64,000 bases of DNA from Thiorhodovibrio frisius (GCF_033954835.1 NZ_CP121471.1:3776501-3840500); one strand, 5' to 3'; positions 48,474-57,264 are shown, numbered from the stretch's first letter. Made by a program: numbers and translations. The notes: generated by a model not told the origin, from the letters alone.

Positions 48474-50846
48474 ATGAGAACGATGCCCCACACTCGAATT
48501 TGCCCGATTTTTCCTGGCAGCGCACCGCAGCAGTCATGGCTCGCCGGCCTGGTTGTGCTGCTGGTTGCAGTGTTGCTGCCGATCCCGGCCAAAGCCGCTC
48601 CCCCCCCTGGCAACGACCAGGTTCGCACCAGCGCGCATGCGCTTGTGGTGAAACTCAATCCGCGCGCGGGCGAGATCATCGCCAACGACCGGCTGACGCT
48701 GCCCGAGCCGATGCGGGAGGTGAATTTCGCCCTGCATCGAAATCTGCACCCCGAGCTGGCGAGCGCGGGGCGGTTGCACCTGACTGGCAGCCACGGCCAC
48801 TTGCATTTTTATCGCGCCGAGTTACCAAGCCCGGCCACCGAGATCAGTCTGCACTATCGCGGGCGCATTCGCCACGGGTTGCAGGAACTCACAGAAGGCA
48901 TGGGCCGCTCGCGCCAGCAATCGCTCGGCACTATTTCAGCGGATGGCGTGTTTCTAAGCGGCTACAGCGGCTGGTATCCGCGCCTGGACAATACCATGGA
49001 TTCCTTCACCCTGGCAGTCGGTCTCCCCGCAGGCTGGAGTGCGGTGTCCCAGGGTGTCGGGCCTGGCCAAGTCCCGCCGCTGGGCGCAGACGATACCCCC
49101 GACACAGCAGATTCATCCGCCGGGGAGGCGCCGAGCCATGAGCATTCGGCGGTTCAAGTCTACTGGCAGGAATCCCATCCACAGGATGAAATTTACCTGA
49201 TCGCCGCACCCTTTGAGTTTTATCAGCAGGCGGCCGATGGGGTGGACATCCAGGCCTGGCTGCGCGAGAAGGACGACACTCTCGCCAAGCGCTACCTTGA
49301 CGCCACGCGCGACTATCTCAAGCGCTACAGCACCCTGATTGGCCAATACCCCTATTCCAAGTTCGCCCTGGTCGAGAACTTTTGGGAGAGCGGTTATGGC
49401 ATGCCCTCCTTCACCCTGCTTGGCCCACAAGTGCTGCGCCTGCCCTTTATCCTGCACAGCTCCTACCCACACGAAATTCTGCACAACTGGTGGGGCAATG
49501 GCGTCTTCGTTGACTGGGACAGCGGCAACTGGAGCGAGGGGCTGACAGCCTATCTAGCCGACCATCTAAACAAAGCGCTCGTCGGCCAGGGCAGCGCCTA
49601 TCGGCGTGATCAGCTCAAGGCCTATGCCGATTATGTCCGCGCCGGGAGCGACATGCCCCTGATCGATTTTCGCGCCCGCCACAGTCAGGCCTCGCAGGCC
49701 ATTGGCTATGGCAAATCGCTGATGGTTTTTCACATGCTGCGCCAGCTGCTGGGCGATGCGCCCTTCATCGCCGGCCTGCGGCTGTTTTATGCGCAGAACA
49801 AATTCCAATCCGCGAGCTGGCAGGATATCCAGCAGGCCTTTGAGCAAACCAGCGAACAGGATCTGAACGCATTTTTCAGCGCCTGGACAAAACGCCCGGG
49901 CGCCCTGCGTCTGAGTCTTGAGGGGGTTGAATCGCACCAGCAGCCCGACGGGCGCTATCGGGTCAGCGCTGGGGTGCGACAACTGCAATCCGAACCGCCC
50001 TTTCCGCTGCGGGTGCCGGTCATCGTGCACGACAGCCTGGGCGCACCTCATAGCCTTTGGCTTGCATTCAACGGCGAGCGCGAGCGGTCCTTTGCCTTGA
50101 CGCTCGATCAGCCCCCGCTGCGACTGGCCGTCGATCCAGTATTCGACAGCTTCCGTATGCTAGAGCCCGGCGAAACCCCCGTCAGCCTGAGCAACCTGTT
50201 CGGCGCGGAAGCTGGCACCCTGATCCTGCCCGCAGCGGCCCCGGCGGAGCTGCTGCGCGCCTACCGGCAACTCGCCGATGACTGGCAAAAAGGCCAGCCG
50301 CACTGGCGTATTTTGTCGGATGCCGACATCGAACAGCTACCCTCCGGGGCAGTCTGGCTGCTAGGCTGGGAAAACCGTTTTCTGCCTGAGTTCAGTCGCG
50401 ACAGCACCAATTTCCAAATCAACACCGCACAACGGCTGGTCAAGCTGAGTGGCGAGGATGCCTTTGTTAAAGACCAAATTCCGGTGCTGACGCGCTTTTC
50501 CAATCCAGGCGCTGCCGGACCAGCGGCAACGGGCGCGAAACCGGGCGGCAGCGATAGTGCCGCGCCTGCCTCAAGGGACTCTCGGCCAATGGGGTGGCTC
50601 GCAGCACAGGACCCAGCCGCCATCGCCGGGCTGGCGCGCAAGCTGCCACATTACGGAAAATACGGCTATCTGCTATTTGCCGGCGCCCAACCCACCAACC
50701 AGCGCAAGGGCCAATGGCCGGTGCGGGACTCCCCCTTGATGCACTGGTTTAGCGATAAAACCGGCACGCCTCTGGCTCCGGTCAAACGCCAGTCTCTGAT
50801 CGATGCGCTCGCGCACCCACACCCACACCCACACCAAGCGCCGTGA
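48474..50846 (+). CDS. M1-like zinc metallopeptidase, exported
   Basis: 790 residues with signal peptide (about 1-42, LLPIPAKA). An M1 gluzincin core has zinc ligands HEILH (333-337) and the Glu of NWSEGL (355); the gap is 17 residues, one less than in classical M1 aminopeptidases. The GxMEN exopeptidase motif is replaced by SGYGMPSFTLLG, so N-terminal specificity may be lost. It resembles the larger periplasmic 'peptidase M1' proteins of purple bacteria. The C-terminal ~230 residues are unassigned. The 3' end (HPHPHPHQ) lies in a CACCCA repeat that overlaps the opposite regulator gene. Confidence 0.85.
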   Translation: MRTMPHTRICPIFPGSAPQQSWLAGLVVLLVAVLLPIPAKAAPPPGNDQVRTSAHALVVKLNPRAGEIIANDRLTLPEPMREVNFALHRNLHPELASAGRLHLTGSHGHLHFYRAELPSPATEISLHYRGRIRHGLQELTEGMGRSRQQSLGTISADGVFLSGYSGWYPRLDNTMDSFTLAVGLPAGWSAVSQGVGPGQVPPLGADDTPDTADSSAGEAPSHEHSAVQVYWQESHPQDEIYLIAAPFEFYQQAADGVDIQAWLREKDDTLAKRYLDATRDYLKRYSTLIGQYPYSKFALVENFWESGYGMPSFTLLGPQVLRLPFILHSSYPHEILHNWWGNGVFVDWDSGNWSEGLTAYLADHLNKALVGQGSAYRRDQLKAYADYVRAGSDMPLIDFRARHSQASQAIGYGKSLMVFHMLRQLLGDAPFIAGLRLFYAQNKFQSASWQDIQQAFEQTSEQDLNAFFSAWTKRPGALRLSLEGVESHQQPDGRYRVSAGVRQLQSEPPFPLRVPVIVHDSLGAPHSLWLAFNGERERSFALTLDQPPLRLAVDPVFDSFRMLEPGETPVSLSNLFGAEAGTLILPAAAPAELLRAYRQLADDWQKGQPHWRILSDADIEQLPSGAVWLLGWENRFLPEFSRDSTNFQINTAQRLVKLSGEDAFVKDQIPVLTRFSNPGAAGPAATGAKPGGSDSAAPASRDSRPMGWLAAQDPAAIAGLARKLPHYGKYGYLLFAGAQPTNQRKGQWPVRDSPLMHWFSDKTGTPLAPVKRQSLIDALAHPHPHPHQAP

Positions 50847-51591
50847 CATAGCGCAGCAACTCATCAGGCGTGGTAAAGCCAAGCTTTTTCATAATCCGCC
50901 GGCGGTAGGTATCAACCGTCTTGGTGCTGATGCCCATGTCCTCGGCGATATTGCGCAGCGCGCTGTTGCGCGCCATGGCTTCAAGCAAGGCGCGCTCGCG
51001 CGCGGACAGCCGGTTGAAGCCGGCCTCCTCGGCTGGCTCAGGCGCGCGCGAGAAAAATGCTTCGCCCAACTTGACCTGCCGAATGGCGTCAAGCAGATCC
51101 TCGACCGACTGGTCCTTCTGCACGAACCCCGTCGCGCCCGCGGCGGCCATTTGCTGCACGAAGCTCTGATCGCCATGTGCCGAGAGCGCAATCACCCGCA
51201 CCCCGGCCGACAGGGCACGAATGCGCGCCGCCGCCTCGATGCCATTCATGCCGGGCATACAAACATCCAGCACCACCACATCCGGCTCCAGTTCCTCACT
51301 CATGCGCACGGCCTCATCGCCGTCGCCAGCCACGCCGATGAGTTCGACGCTGGGATCCCCCCGCAGCAACGCACCCAGCCCGTCGCGCACCATCACATGA
51401 TCATCGACCAGAAGCACCCGAATCGGTAGCGGTGGAGGCGGAGGCTCCTCCGGGACGGATTCCGAACCGGCTTCCGCGATCAGATCTGGCGCTTCGTCCT
51501 CGCCTAAGGGCTGCACCGGATCATCATCAGGGTATTCAAGCGCGGATTCACCGCAAGCCGCGTCAGCAACGTCTTGCTGTTCTAACCTCAT
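50782..51591 (-). CDS. NarL/FixJ family response regulator
   Basis: 269 residues from ATG 51591, which has a strong GGGGGAGG six bases upstream; the frame to 51651 is not needed. An acidic N-terminal extension of about 55 residues (PDDDPVQPLGEDEAPD) with a poly-proline run precedes the receiver (about 57-175; LLVDDHVMVRDG, phospho-acceptor in VVVLDVCMPGMNG, VQKDQ). A LuxR-type HTH follows (about 185-250; LSARERALLEAMARNSALRNIA, in parts, and GISTKTVDTYRRRIMKKLGF). The last ~18 residues (GVGVGVGARAHRSETGV) are encoded by the antisense of the peptidase 3' end. No cognate kinase nearby. Confidence 0.9.
   Translation of the reverse strand: MRLEQQDVADAACGESALEYPDDDPVQPLGEDEAPDLIAEAGSESVPEEPPPPPLPIRVLLVDDHVMVRDGLGALLRGDPSVELIGVAGDGDEAVRMSEELEPDVVVLDVCMPGMNGIEAAARIRALSAGVRVIALSAHGDQSFVQQMAAAGATGFVQKDQSVEDLLDAIRQVKLGEAFFSRAPEPAEEAGFNRLSARERALLEAMARNSALRNIAEDMGISTKTVDTYRRRIMKKLGFTTPDELLRYVTALGVGVGVGARAHRSETGV
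50814..50837. repeat. CACCCA hexamer array in overlapping convergent gene ends
   Basis: Three perfect CACCCA units plus CACC. On the plus strand it encodes His-Pro repeats of the peptidase, on the minus strand Gly-Val repeats of the regulator; both genes tolerate unit gain or loss. Confidence 0.8.
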
Positions 51592-51708
51592 GCATAACCT
51601 CCCCCTCCCAGAACATTGCCAAAGTCGGAGTAAAATGCGTTCAATGCGCAAAAGAACTGTTTAGCATGCTCCCTGGCACGCCCGCAACCAACCATCGCCC
51701 CATGCGAC

Positions 51709-53079
51709 ATGACATACGACAAACAACCGCCCGCTCTTGACTTTAACCGAGATATCTGGTCCGTCTCCAGGCTAAACCGCGAACTGTCCGCCGTACTCCA
51801 GGGCAGTTTTCCGCTGCTATGGGTGCAGGGCGAGGTCTCCAATCTGGCGCGCCCGGCCTCCGGGCATCTGTATTTCAGCCTCAAGGATCAAGCCGCACAG
51901 ATGCGCTGCGTCATGTTCCGCAACAAGCGCCTGCTCGCTGCTGTCACGCCCGCAAATGGCCAGCAACTGCTGGTGCGCGCGCGCCTGGCCTTTTACGAGC
52001 CACGCGGCGACTGCCAGTTGATCGTCGAGCATGCCGAGCCGGCCGGTGAAGGCGCGCTGCGCATGGCACTTGAGGCACTAAAAAGACGCCTTGCCGCCGA
52101 GGGCTTGTTCGATGAATCCAGCAAACGCCCGCTGCCGCCCTTGCCGCGCCAGATCGGCCTGGTGACCTCAGCGAGCGGTGCCGCGCTGCATGATCTGCTC
52201 ACGGTGCTCGGGCGGCGCTGGCCACTCACGCCGTTACTCATCTATCCGGCGCAGGTCCAGGGCGAAGGTGCGGCCGAGAGCCTGATCACCGCGCTAGAAC
52301 GCGCCAACGCACGCGCTGACTGCGATTTGCTGATCCTGGCGCGCGGCGGAGGCTCCTTTGAAGACTTGATGGCCTTTAACGACGAAGGCCTGGTGCGCAA
52401 GATTCGCGCCTCCGCCATCCCAGTGCTGACAGGCATCGGTCATGAAGTCGACCTCAGCCTGGCCGATCTGGCCGCTGATCGCCGTGCCGCGACCCCTTCG
52501 GCTGCGGCTGAATGCGCCACACCGGCACAGCTCGCCATGCGCGAGCGCCTGCTCGGCCTGGAAGGTCGCCTGGTGGCCAAGACCCAAACCTGGCTGGACC
52601 AAGTCCGACGCCGCCTGATTAACACCGAACGCCATCTGCGCCTGTTGCATCCCCGCAACCAACTGCAACAGCAGGCACAAAGACTTGATCGGCTCGAGCA
52701 ACGCCTGTGCGAGATACAGGGACGCATCCTGCGGCGCCAGCATGACGGACTGAATCACCTACAACAGCGCCTGGCCATTGCCACCCCGGCCCGCACCATT
52801 GAGCGCGAACGCAACCACAGCGACAGACTCCAGGGCCAACTGAGCGCAGCCGCGCAAAGGCTGATCGAACAGCGCCGCCAGCGCCTGCAGGCCATCAGCG
52901 CCGCTCTGAATGCCCGCAGCCCACTGGCGACCCTGGGCCGCGGTTACGCGCTCGTAAGCAGTAGCGACGGCAAACTCCTCAAAAGCCGCCATCAAGTGCA
53001 ACCAAACGCGCGCCTGAGCATCCGCCTGGCAGACGGCACCATTACCGCGCGGGCAGAAGAGCAAGCAAGCAGCGATTGA
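51709..53079 (+). CDS. xseA: Exodeoxyribonuclease VII large subunit
   Basis: 456 residues. With XseB it degrades single-stranded DNA in both directions. N-terminal OB domain (WSVSRLNRELSAVLQGSFPLLWVQGEVSN, in parts) and the catalytic domain with PLPPLPRQIGLVTSASGAALHD, DLLILARGGGSFEDL and GHEVDLSLADLAADRRAATPSAAAE in parts. The coiled-coil C-terminal region ends LGRGYALV...G. The start could also be a few codons upstream, but ATG 51709 fits the family. No xseB in the window. Confidence 0.95.
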   Translation: MTYDKQPPALDFNRDIWSVSRLNRELSAVLQGSFPLLWVQGEVSNLARPASGHLYFSLKDQAAQMRCVMFRNKRLLAAVTPANGQQLLVRARLAFYEPRGDCQLIVEHAEPAGEGALRMALEALKRRLAAEGLFDESSKRPLPPLPRQIGLVTSASGAALHDLLTVLGRRWPLTPLLIYPAQVQGEGAAESLITALERANARADCDLLILARGGGSFEDLMAFNDEGLVRKIRASAIPVLTGIGHEVDLSLADLAADRRAATPSAAAECATPAQLAMRERLLGLEGRLVAKTQTWLDQVRRRLINTERHLRLLHPRNQLQQQAQRLDRLEQRLCEIQGRILRRQHDGLNHLQQRLAIATPARTIERERNHSDRLQGQLSAAAQRLIEQRRQRLQAISAALNARSPLATLGRGYALVSSSDGKLLKSRHQVQPNARLSIRLADGTITARAEEQASSD

Positions 53080-53092
53080 GCTGGATAACCTT

Positions 53093-53139
53093 CATGGTCC
53101 CGACCACCCAGGGTAATGAATCTGAGTGATTCACAGTAA
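53093..53139 (+). repeat. F2 repeat copy between convergent xseA and aminotransferase genes
   Basis: CATGGTCCCGACCACCCAGG then GTAATGAATCTGAGTGATTC and ACAGTAA. The hairpin GAATC-TGAGT-GATTC is perfect here. Confidence 0.85.
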
Positions 53140-53150
53140 ATGAGGCCGGC

Positions 53151-54353
53151 TCAGCCCCCCTGAGCCAACTCTGCCACCTTGGCAAGCCGCTCCATCGCCT
53201 GCTCAAGATTGTCACGGCTGGTAGCGATGGAAATGCGCACGCACCCATTGAGCCCGAACGCCGAGCCCGGCACCAAGGCGATGCCGGCCTGCTCAATCAG
53301 ATACTCCGCGAGTTCAAGATCCGTGCTGACCGACTTCAGACCATCAATCAGCCCCTGCACCTCTGGAAACACATAAAAAGTGCCATCGGTCGCCATGCAG
53401 TCAATGCCAGGCATGCCATTAAGTGCATCAACCACCAGATCGTGACGCTCCTTGAAGGCCGCGACCATCTCCAGAATGCATTCCTGCGAGCCCTCAAGCG
53501 CCGCCTGCGCCGCTACCTGAGAGATGGAGGTCGGGTTGGAGGTGCTCTGCGACTGGACCTTTTTCATCGCCTTAATGATTGGCTCGGGGCCACCTGCATA
53601 ACCAATGCGCCAACCGGTCATGGAGTAAGCCTTGGACACGCCATTGAGCACCATGGTGCGCGGTTCAAGATCTGGACAAACATTGAGGATGTTGACAAAG
53701 GGCTCGTCTTTCCGCCAGCGGATATGCTCGTACATGTCATCCGTGGCAATGAGTGCGCGCGGAAACTCCCGCAGTACCTCACCAAGCGCTTTGAGTTCAT
53801 CGGCGCTGTATGCCATGCCGGTCGGGTTCGACGGGCTGTTAATCACCACCAGCCGGGTTTGCTCGGTCATGGCCGAGCGCAATTGCACCGGAGTGATCTT
53901 AAATTGCTGCTCCGCTCCCGCATGCACAAACACCGGCGCGGCCCCCGCCAGCAATACCATATCGGGATAAGACACCCAGTAAGGCGCAGGAATAATCACC
54001 TCATCGCCCGGATCAAGCACCGCTTGGGCCAGGTTATAGAAGCTTTGCTTGCCGCCGCAGGACACCAGAATCTGATCGGCAGCAAAATGCAGCCCATTCT
54101 CGCGCTCAAACTTGGCCACCACAGCTGCTTTCAGCTCGGTGGTGCCATCGACCGCCGTATACTTGGTGAAGCCATCGCGAATGGCCTTGATCGCGGCCTC
54201 CTTGATATGGGCCGGCGTGTCGAAATCCGGCTCGCCGGCACCAAGGCCAATCACATCCTTACCAGCCGCGCGCAGCGCCTTGGCACGGGCGGTAATCGCA
54301 AGAGTGGCCGAGGGCTTGACCGCCTGGACCCGGGCAGAGAGCTTGATCGTCAT
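53151..54353 (-). CDS. Pyridoxal-phosphate aminotransferase, aspartate type (class I, subgroup Ib)
   Basis: 400 residues. It transfers amino groups between aspartate (or an aromatic or prephenate-type substrate) and 2-oxoglutarate. The PLP lysine is Lys241 in NGVSKAYSMTGWRIGYA; NSPSNPTG (173-179) and the C-terminal ISIATS..N...A. motif with the substrate Arg (VRIS) agree. The N-terminal LSARVQAVKPSATLAITARA is that of AspC/AatA enzymes of thermus-bacillus type rather than E. coli AspC. Monocistronic, minus strand. Confidence 0.94.
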   Translation of the reverse strand: MTIKLSARVQAVKPSATLAITARAKALRAAGKDVIGLGAGEPDFDTPAHIKEAAIKAIRDGFTKYTAVDGTTELKAAVVAKFERENGLHFAADQILVSCGGKQSFYNLAQAVLDPGDEVIIPAPYWVSYPDMVLLAGAAPVFVHAGAEQQFKITPVQLRSAMTEQTRLVVINSPSNPTGMAYSADELKALGEVLREFPRALIATDDMYEHIRWRKDEPFVNILNVCPDLEPRTMVLNGVSKAYSMTGWRIGYAGGPEPIIKAMKKVQSQSTSNPTSISQVAAQAALEGSQECILEMVAAFKERHDLVVDALNGMPGIDCMATDGTFYVFPEVQGLIDGLKSVSTDLELAEYLIEQAGIALVPGSAFGLNGCVRISIATSRDNLEQAMERLAKVAELAQGG

Positions 54354-54598
54354 GGTTGTTTGACACCTTGAAGTTGGACAGAGTGATCAGGTGCGCGCCA
54401 CCGCAACACCAACGCGACAATGCGGACCGATGCAGGAAGGCGCTCAGATGCCACAATCATAGCCGAGCATCATGCCCCATGTCTCAGGCCGTCACGCCGC
54501 AAAGCCAGCCAGAGCAGAAGGCTCGCACAGCACCCGTCGGTGTCGCAAGCAGATTGGCACAGAGGGCAATTCGGACCTAGATTCCGCACCAGAAGCGT
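54354..54598. other. Intergenic region upstream of the aminotransferase
   Basis: Leader of the leftward aminotransferase. Small open frames exist, but I see no similarity, ribosome-binding site or conserved motif. Confidence 0.3.
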
Positions 54599-54599
54599 G

Positions 54600-54618
54600 A
54601 AGGTTTGCGATTGGTATA
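54600..54618 (-). repeat. F1 end fragment
   Basis: AAGGTTTGCGATTGGTATA is the reverse of the F1 left end. It directly abuts an F2 copy starting at 54619. Confidence 0.7.
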
Positions 54619-54662
54619 GCGTGAATCACATGGATTCATTCTCTGGGGTGGCCGGGACCATG
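54619..54662 (-). repeat. F2 repeat copy (reverse)
   Basis: GCGTGAATCACATGGATTC then ATTCTCTGGGGTGGCCGGG and ACCATGA. The hairpin GAATC-ACATG-GATTC is perfect. Confidence 0.85.
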
Positions 54663-54733
54663 AGCGTCAGGCGGTCCATGTAAGGGTGCAAACAGGACTG
54701 TTGTCCCGCCCAAAAAAGGATGCTAGGTTTTCG

Positions 54734-54775
54734 TCAGCCAGCCTAGATCAGCCATGATCTGACGAATGTTTTTTT
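54734..54775 (+). terminator. Stem-loop followed by seven Ts upstream of the TMEM43-TerB gene
   Basis: AGATCA-GCCA-TGATCT is a perfect 6-bp stem, extended by flanking GTCAG/CTGAC, and is followed 8 bases later by TTTTTTT. It could be a terminator protecting the downstream gene or an attenuator in its leader (it ends 32 bp before the start codon). Confidence 0.4.
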
Positions 54776-54807
54776 AGAGTCCTGCAAATCCTAGGGGGGT
54801 ACGCACC

Positions 54808-56268
54808 ATGGCAACAGATAAGAAAAACCGCTGGGCAGGCCTTCTGCTCGGTCCCGCCATCGTGTTCATCGGCCTGGGAGCCATCTGGAAAAACGAGACC
54901 CGCTTCGACTATCACCAGGCCGCGCAACAAACCCAGAGCGTCCAATCTCCGCGTGATTTGGTCTCCGAGCAGCGCTTTTCCTATACCGGAAATATGGATC
55001 AAGGACTGGTCATGGACGGCGACTATGTCGAGACCTTCACCGGCTATCTAATGGTGCGCCGCAGCGCCGAGATCTATGCCTGGGACAAGGACACGGACTC
55101 TGATGATCACGTGACATGGACGCGCCGGTGGATGAGCAGCGTGGAGAGCAATTCCCGCAACCAGGGGATCCGTCAGCAGCTTTCTTCGCGCACATTTACT
55201 CTGGCGCAGTACGACCTTGGGGACTTGGCCATCAATGGCGCACGTATTGAATTTGTTGATAAAACCGTGGAAATATCACCTCAGGATTTGCAGGTAACGC
55301 ACTCGGCACTGCAAGACCAGGGCGGGTATCTCTACCTCTCCAAAGGACAGTCCGACAATCTCGGCGATGAACGAGTGCGCTACACTGGCATTCCAGTGCC
55401 AGCGACAGCCACTTATTTTGGCAAGGCGGCAGCTGGACGTGGCGTAGCCGATACATCCCAGGCGCGCACCGGCATGATCAATGATCTTATCCAGGACAGC
55501 GGAATTTTGCACCATCTGGTCGCTGGCGAGCGCGAGACCGCACTGGCGACCATGGCGGCCCATATCAGCCGGTTAAAGTGGATTGTTCGGGGTCTGGCGT
55601 CAGTGGCGGTCATCCTGGGCTTCAATATCTTCTTCAGCACCATCCTGGGAGTTCTCTACTCCGTTCCTGTCATTGGCAACATCGCCAGATCCGGGGCTTT
55701 TGTTCTTTCCCTGGTGCTGGGCATCCCACTCATACTCATCACCATGCTTGGTGGTTTCTTCCTGGCCAACCCACTGGTCCCGGCGGTATTGGCGGCCCTG
55801 CTGATCGTCGGCATCATTGCTCTGCGTCAGCGCAAGAAACAGACCCGGAAAGCGGTCTACCAAGATCTGCAAACCCAGTACGGGCCTCAACTCGAGACCC
55901 TGGACATGACGGAACTGGAGTTCATCGAACTGGCCAAGCTGGTGTTCGCCGATGGCCAGTTCGATCCCAAGGAAGAAAAATTTCTGCGCGACTGGTCGCG
56001 TAAGCAGGGCTGGAATGACGCACATTTCGCGACCATGCTGGCGAAGGCGAAAGACATGGGCAGCGCAGGCCCGCCAAGCCGCATTGCCAGCGAAGAACAC
56101 CTGAAGACACTGATCCGACTCGCCCTGGCCGATGGCAACCTGTCGCGTGAAGAGCTGAAAAGCATTGAGCACGCCGGAAAACGCCTCGGTTACGATCAAA
56201 AGCGCATCGCGCGCCTGACACAACAAGTCCTGCAACTGGCAACCACAAAAGCGGCGCATACTGCTTAA
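54808..56268 (+). CDS. TMEM43-family membrane protein with C-terminal TerB-like domain
   Basis: 486 residues. N-terminal membrane helix (about 12-30), a large extracytoplasmic domain of the TMEM43 (DUF1625) family, then three to four hydrophobic helices (about 255-345, LASVAVILGFNIFFSTILG; GIPLILITMLGGFF). The C-terminal ~90 residues (about 370-475) resemble the TerB/co-chaperone DjlA fold: LVFADGQFDPKEEKFLRDW and LIRLALADGNLSREELKSIE with acidic residues that may bind metal. AGGGGGG precedes the ATG. TerB proteins are tied to tellurite or envelope stress responses; here the role is unknown. Confidence 0.8.
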   Translation: MATDKKNRWAGLLLGPAIVFIGLGAIWKNETRFDYHQAAQQTQSVQSPRDLVSEQRFSYTGNMDQGLVMDGDYVETFTGYLMVRRSAEIYAWDKDTDSDDHVTWTRRWMSSVESNSRNQGIRQQLSSRTFTLAQYDLGDLAINGARIEFVDKTVEISPQDLQVTHSALQDQGGYLYLSKGQSDNLGDERVRYTGIPVPATATYFGKAAAGRGVADTSQARTGMINDLIQDSGILHHLVAGERETALATMAAHISRLKWIVRGLASVAVILGFNIFFSTILGVLYSVPVIGNIARSGAFVLSLVLGIPLILITMLGGFFLANPLVPAVLAALLIVGIIALRQRKKQTRKAVYQDLQTQYGPQLETLDMTELEFIELAKLVFADGQFDPKEEKFLRDWSRKQGWNDAHFATMLAKAKDMGSAGPPSRIASEEHLKTLIRLALADGNLSREELKSIEHAGKRLGYDQKRIARLTQQVLQLATTKAAHTA

Positions 56269-56350
56269 AAAAAGCACCTGAACGGGCGCTGAGTCTGACG
56301 GATCGAAGCACGGCGCTATCTGCTAAAGACCGGATTTGCGTTCCGCCATG

Positions 56351-56391
56351 GTTATACCGCAGTGTTTATTTTAACCACAGTGTTTGGTAAA
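56351..56391 (+). promoter_or_regulatory. Paired 12-bp direct repeats upstream of the cold-shock fusion gene
   Basis: ACCGCAGTGTTT (56356-56367) and ACCACAGTGTTT (56374-56385) are 18 bp apart. The second is also flanked by ATTTTAACC and GGTAAAAT, an imperfect inverted repeat. It lies 40-80 bp before the start codon, as expected for an operator overlapping a promoter. No factor can be named. Confidence 0.45.
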
Positions 56392-56433
56392 ATCGAGAGA
56401 ACCAAATCTTGATTTAAGGAGCACGGAACGGAC

Positions 56434-57219
56434 ATGAAAACCGACCGGGGCGCGCTACGCGAAGGAACCATCATCCGCTGGGAACAGGGAAAAGGATTCG
56501 GCTTCATCAGACCTCGCGACGGCTCTAAGGATGTTTTCGTTCATGTCACCGCATTGCCCAACGGACGTCCGCTGAGCGTCGGAACCGATGTGATCTTCAG
56601 CCTGACCGAGGATCCCAAGGGACGCGGCATGCGCGCTTTGAAGGCCGTGCCTGCTGCTGGAAAGCCAGGCTCCGTCAACAAGACCATGGTCGAGCAGCAG
56701 ATCGAGCATCCACCGCAGCACGCGCGCCGCAATAGGCTCGGATCTCGACCTCGCGAGGAAAACGCAGAGCATCGCTCAACGAGAACAGACAGCCGACGAC
56801 GCGACCAGAGCTTAAGGGCCATCCCGATCAATGCGCAGAGCGTTTTCGTCGGTTTTCTCGCCCTCTTTTGCCTCACGGGCGCTGTCATCATGATCCCGGT
56901 AACGCCGATCCCTCTGATCGCTTATCCCTTGATGAGTCTGATCGCATTCTTCGCTTATGCACGTGACAAGCTCAGCGCGATTCGCAATACCTGGCGAATC
57001 CCCGAGAGTTCGCTGCACTTACTGGAAGCCCTGGGCGGATGGCCAGGCGCCTATCTCGCCCAAAAGAGCATGCGCCACAAGACGGTGAAGACGAGCTACC
57101 AAATCACCTACTGGCTAATCGTCTGTCTCCATGTCGCATTCTGGGCGACTTGGCTGATCGCACCAGAAATGCTAATCAGTGTACTCAAATCAACGGCGGA
57201 GATATCCTGGTCAAATTAG
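56434..57219 (+). CDS. Cold-shock domain fused to DUF1294 membrane domain
   Basis: 261 residues. The N-terminal cold-shock domain (about 8-72) has RNP1 GKGFGFIRP and RNP2 DVFVHVTAL, so it should bind single-stranded nucleic acid in the cytoplasm. A basic, arginine-rich linker (about 75-125, RRNRLGSRPREENAEHRS) leads to a DUF1294 domain (about 128-245) with four hydrophobic helices, the SLIAFFAYARDKLSAIRNTWRIPE signature in parts, and LEALGGWPGAYLAQK. The fusion is common in gammaproteobacteria, and its role is unknown. AAGGAG lies 12 bases from the ATG. Confidence 0.9.
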   Translation: MKTDRGALREGTIIRWEQGKGFGFIRPRDGSKDVFVHVTALPNGRPLSVGTDVIFSLTEDPKGRGMRALKAVPAAGKPGSVNKTMVEQQIEHPPQHARRNRLGSRPREENAEHRSTRTDSRRRDQSLRAIPINAQSVFVGFLALFCLTGAVIMIPVTPIPLIAYPLMSLIAFFAYARDKLSAIRNTWRIPESSLHLLEALGGWPGAYLAQKSMRHKTVKTSYQITYWLIVCLHVAFWATWLIAPEMLISVLKSTAEISWSN

Positions 57220-57224
57220 GTCCT

Positions 57225-57264
57225 TTTCAGAGCTAGTCTTCACTCAGTCCGCACTCCTCTGAAA
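57225..57264. terminator. Possible bidirectional terminator between convergent genes
   Basis: TTTCAGAG and CTCTGAAA form an 8-bp stem with a 24-base loop between the cold-shock fusion gene and the GMC oxidoreductase gene. The long loop makes function doubtful. Confidence 0.3.
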
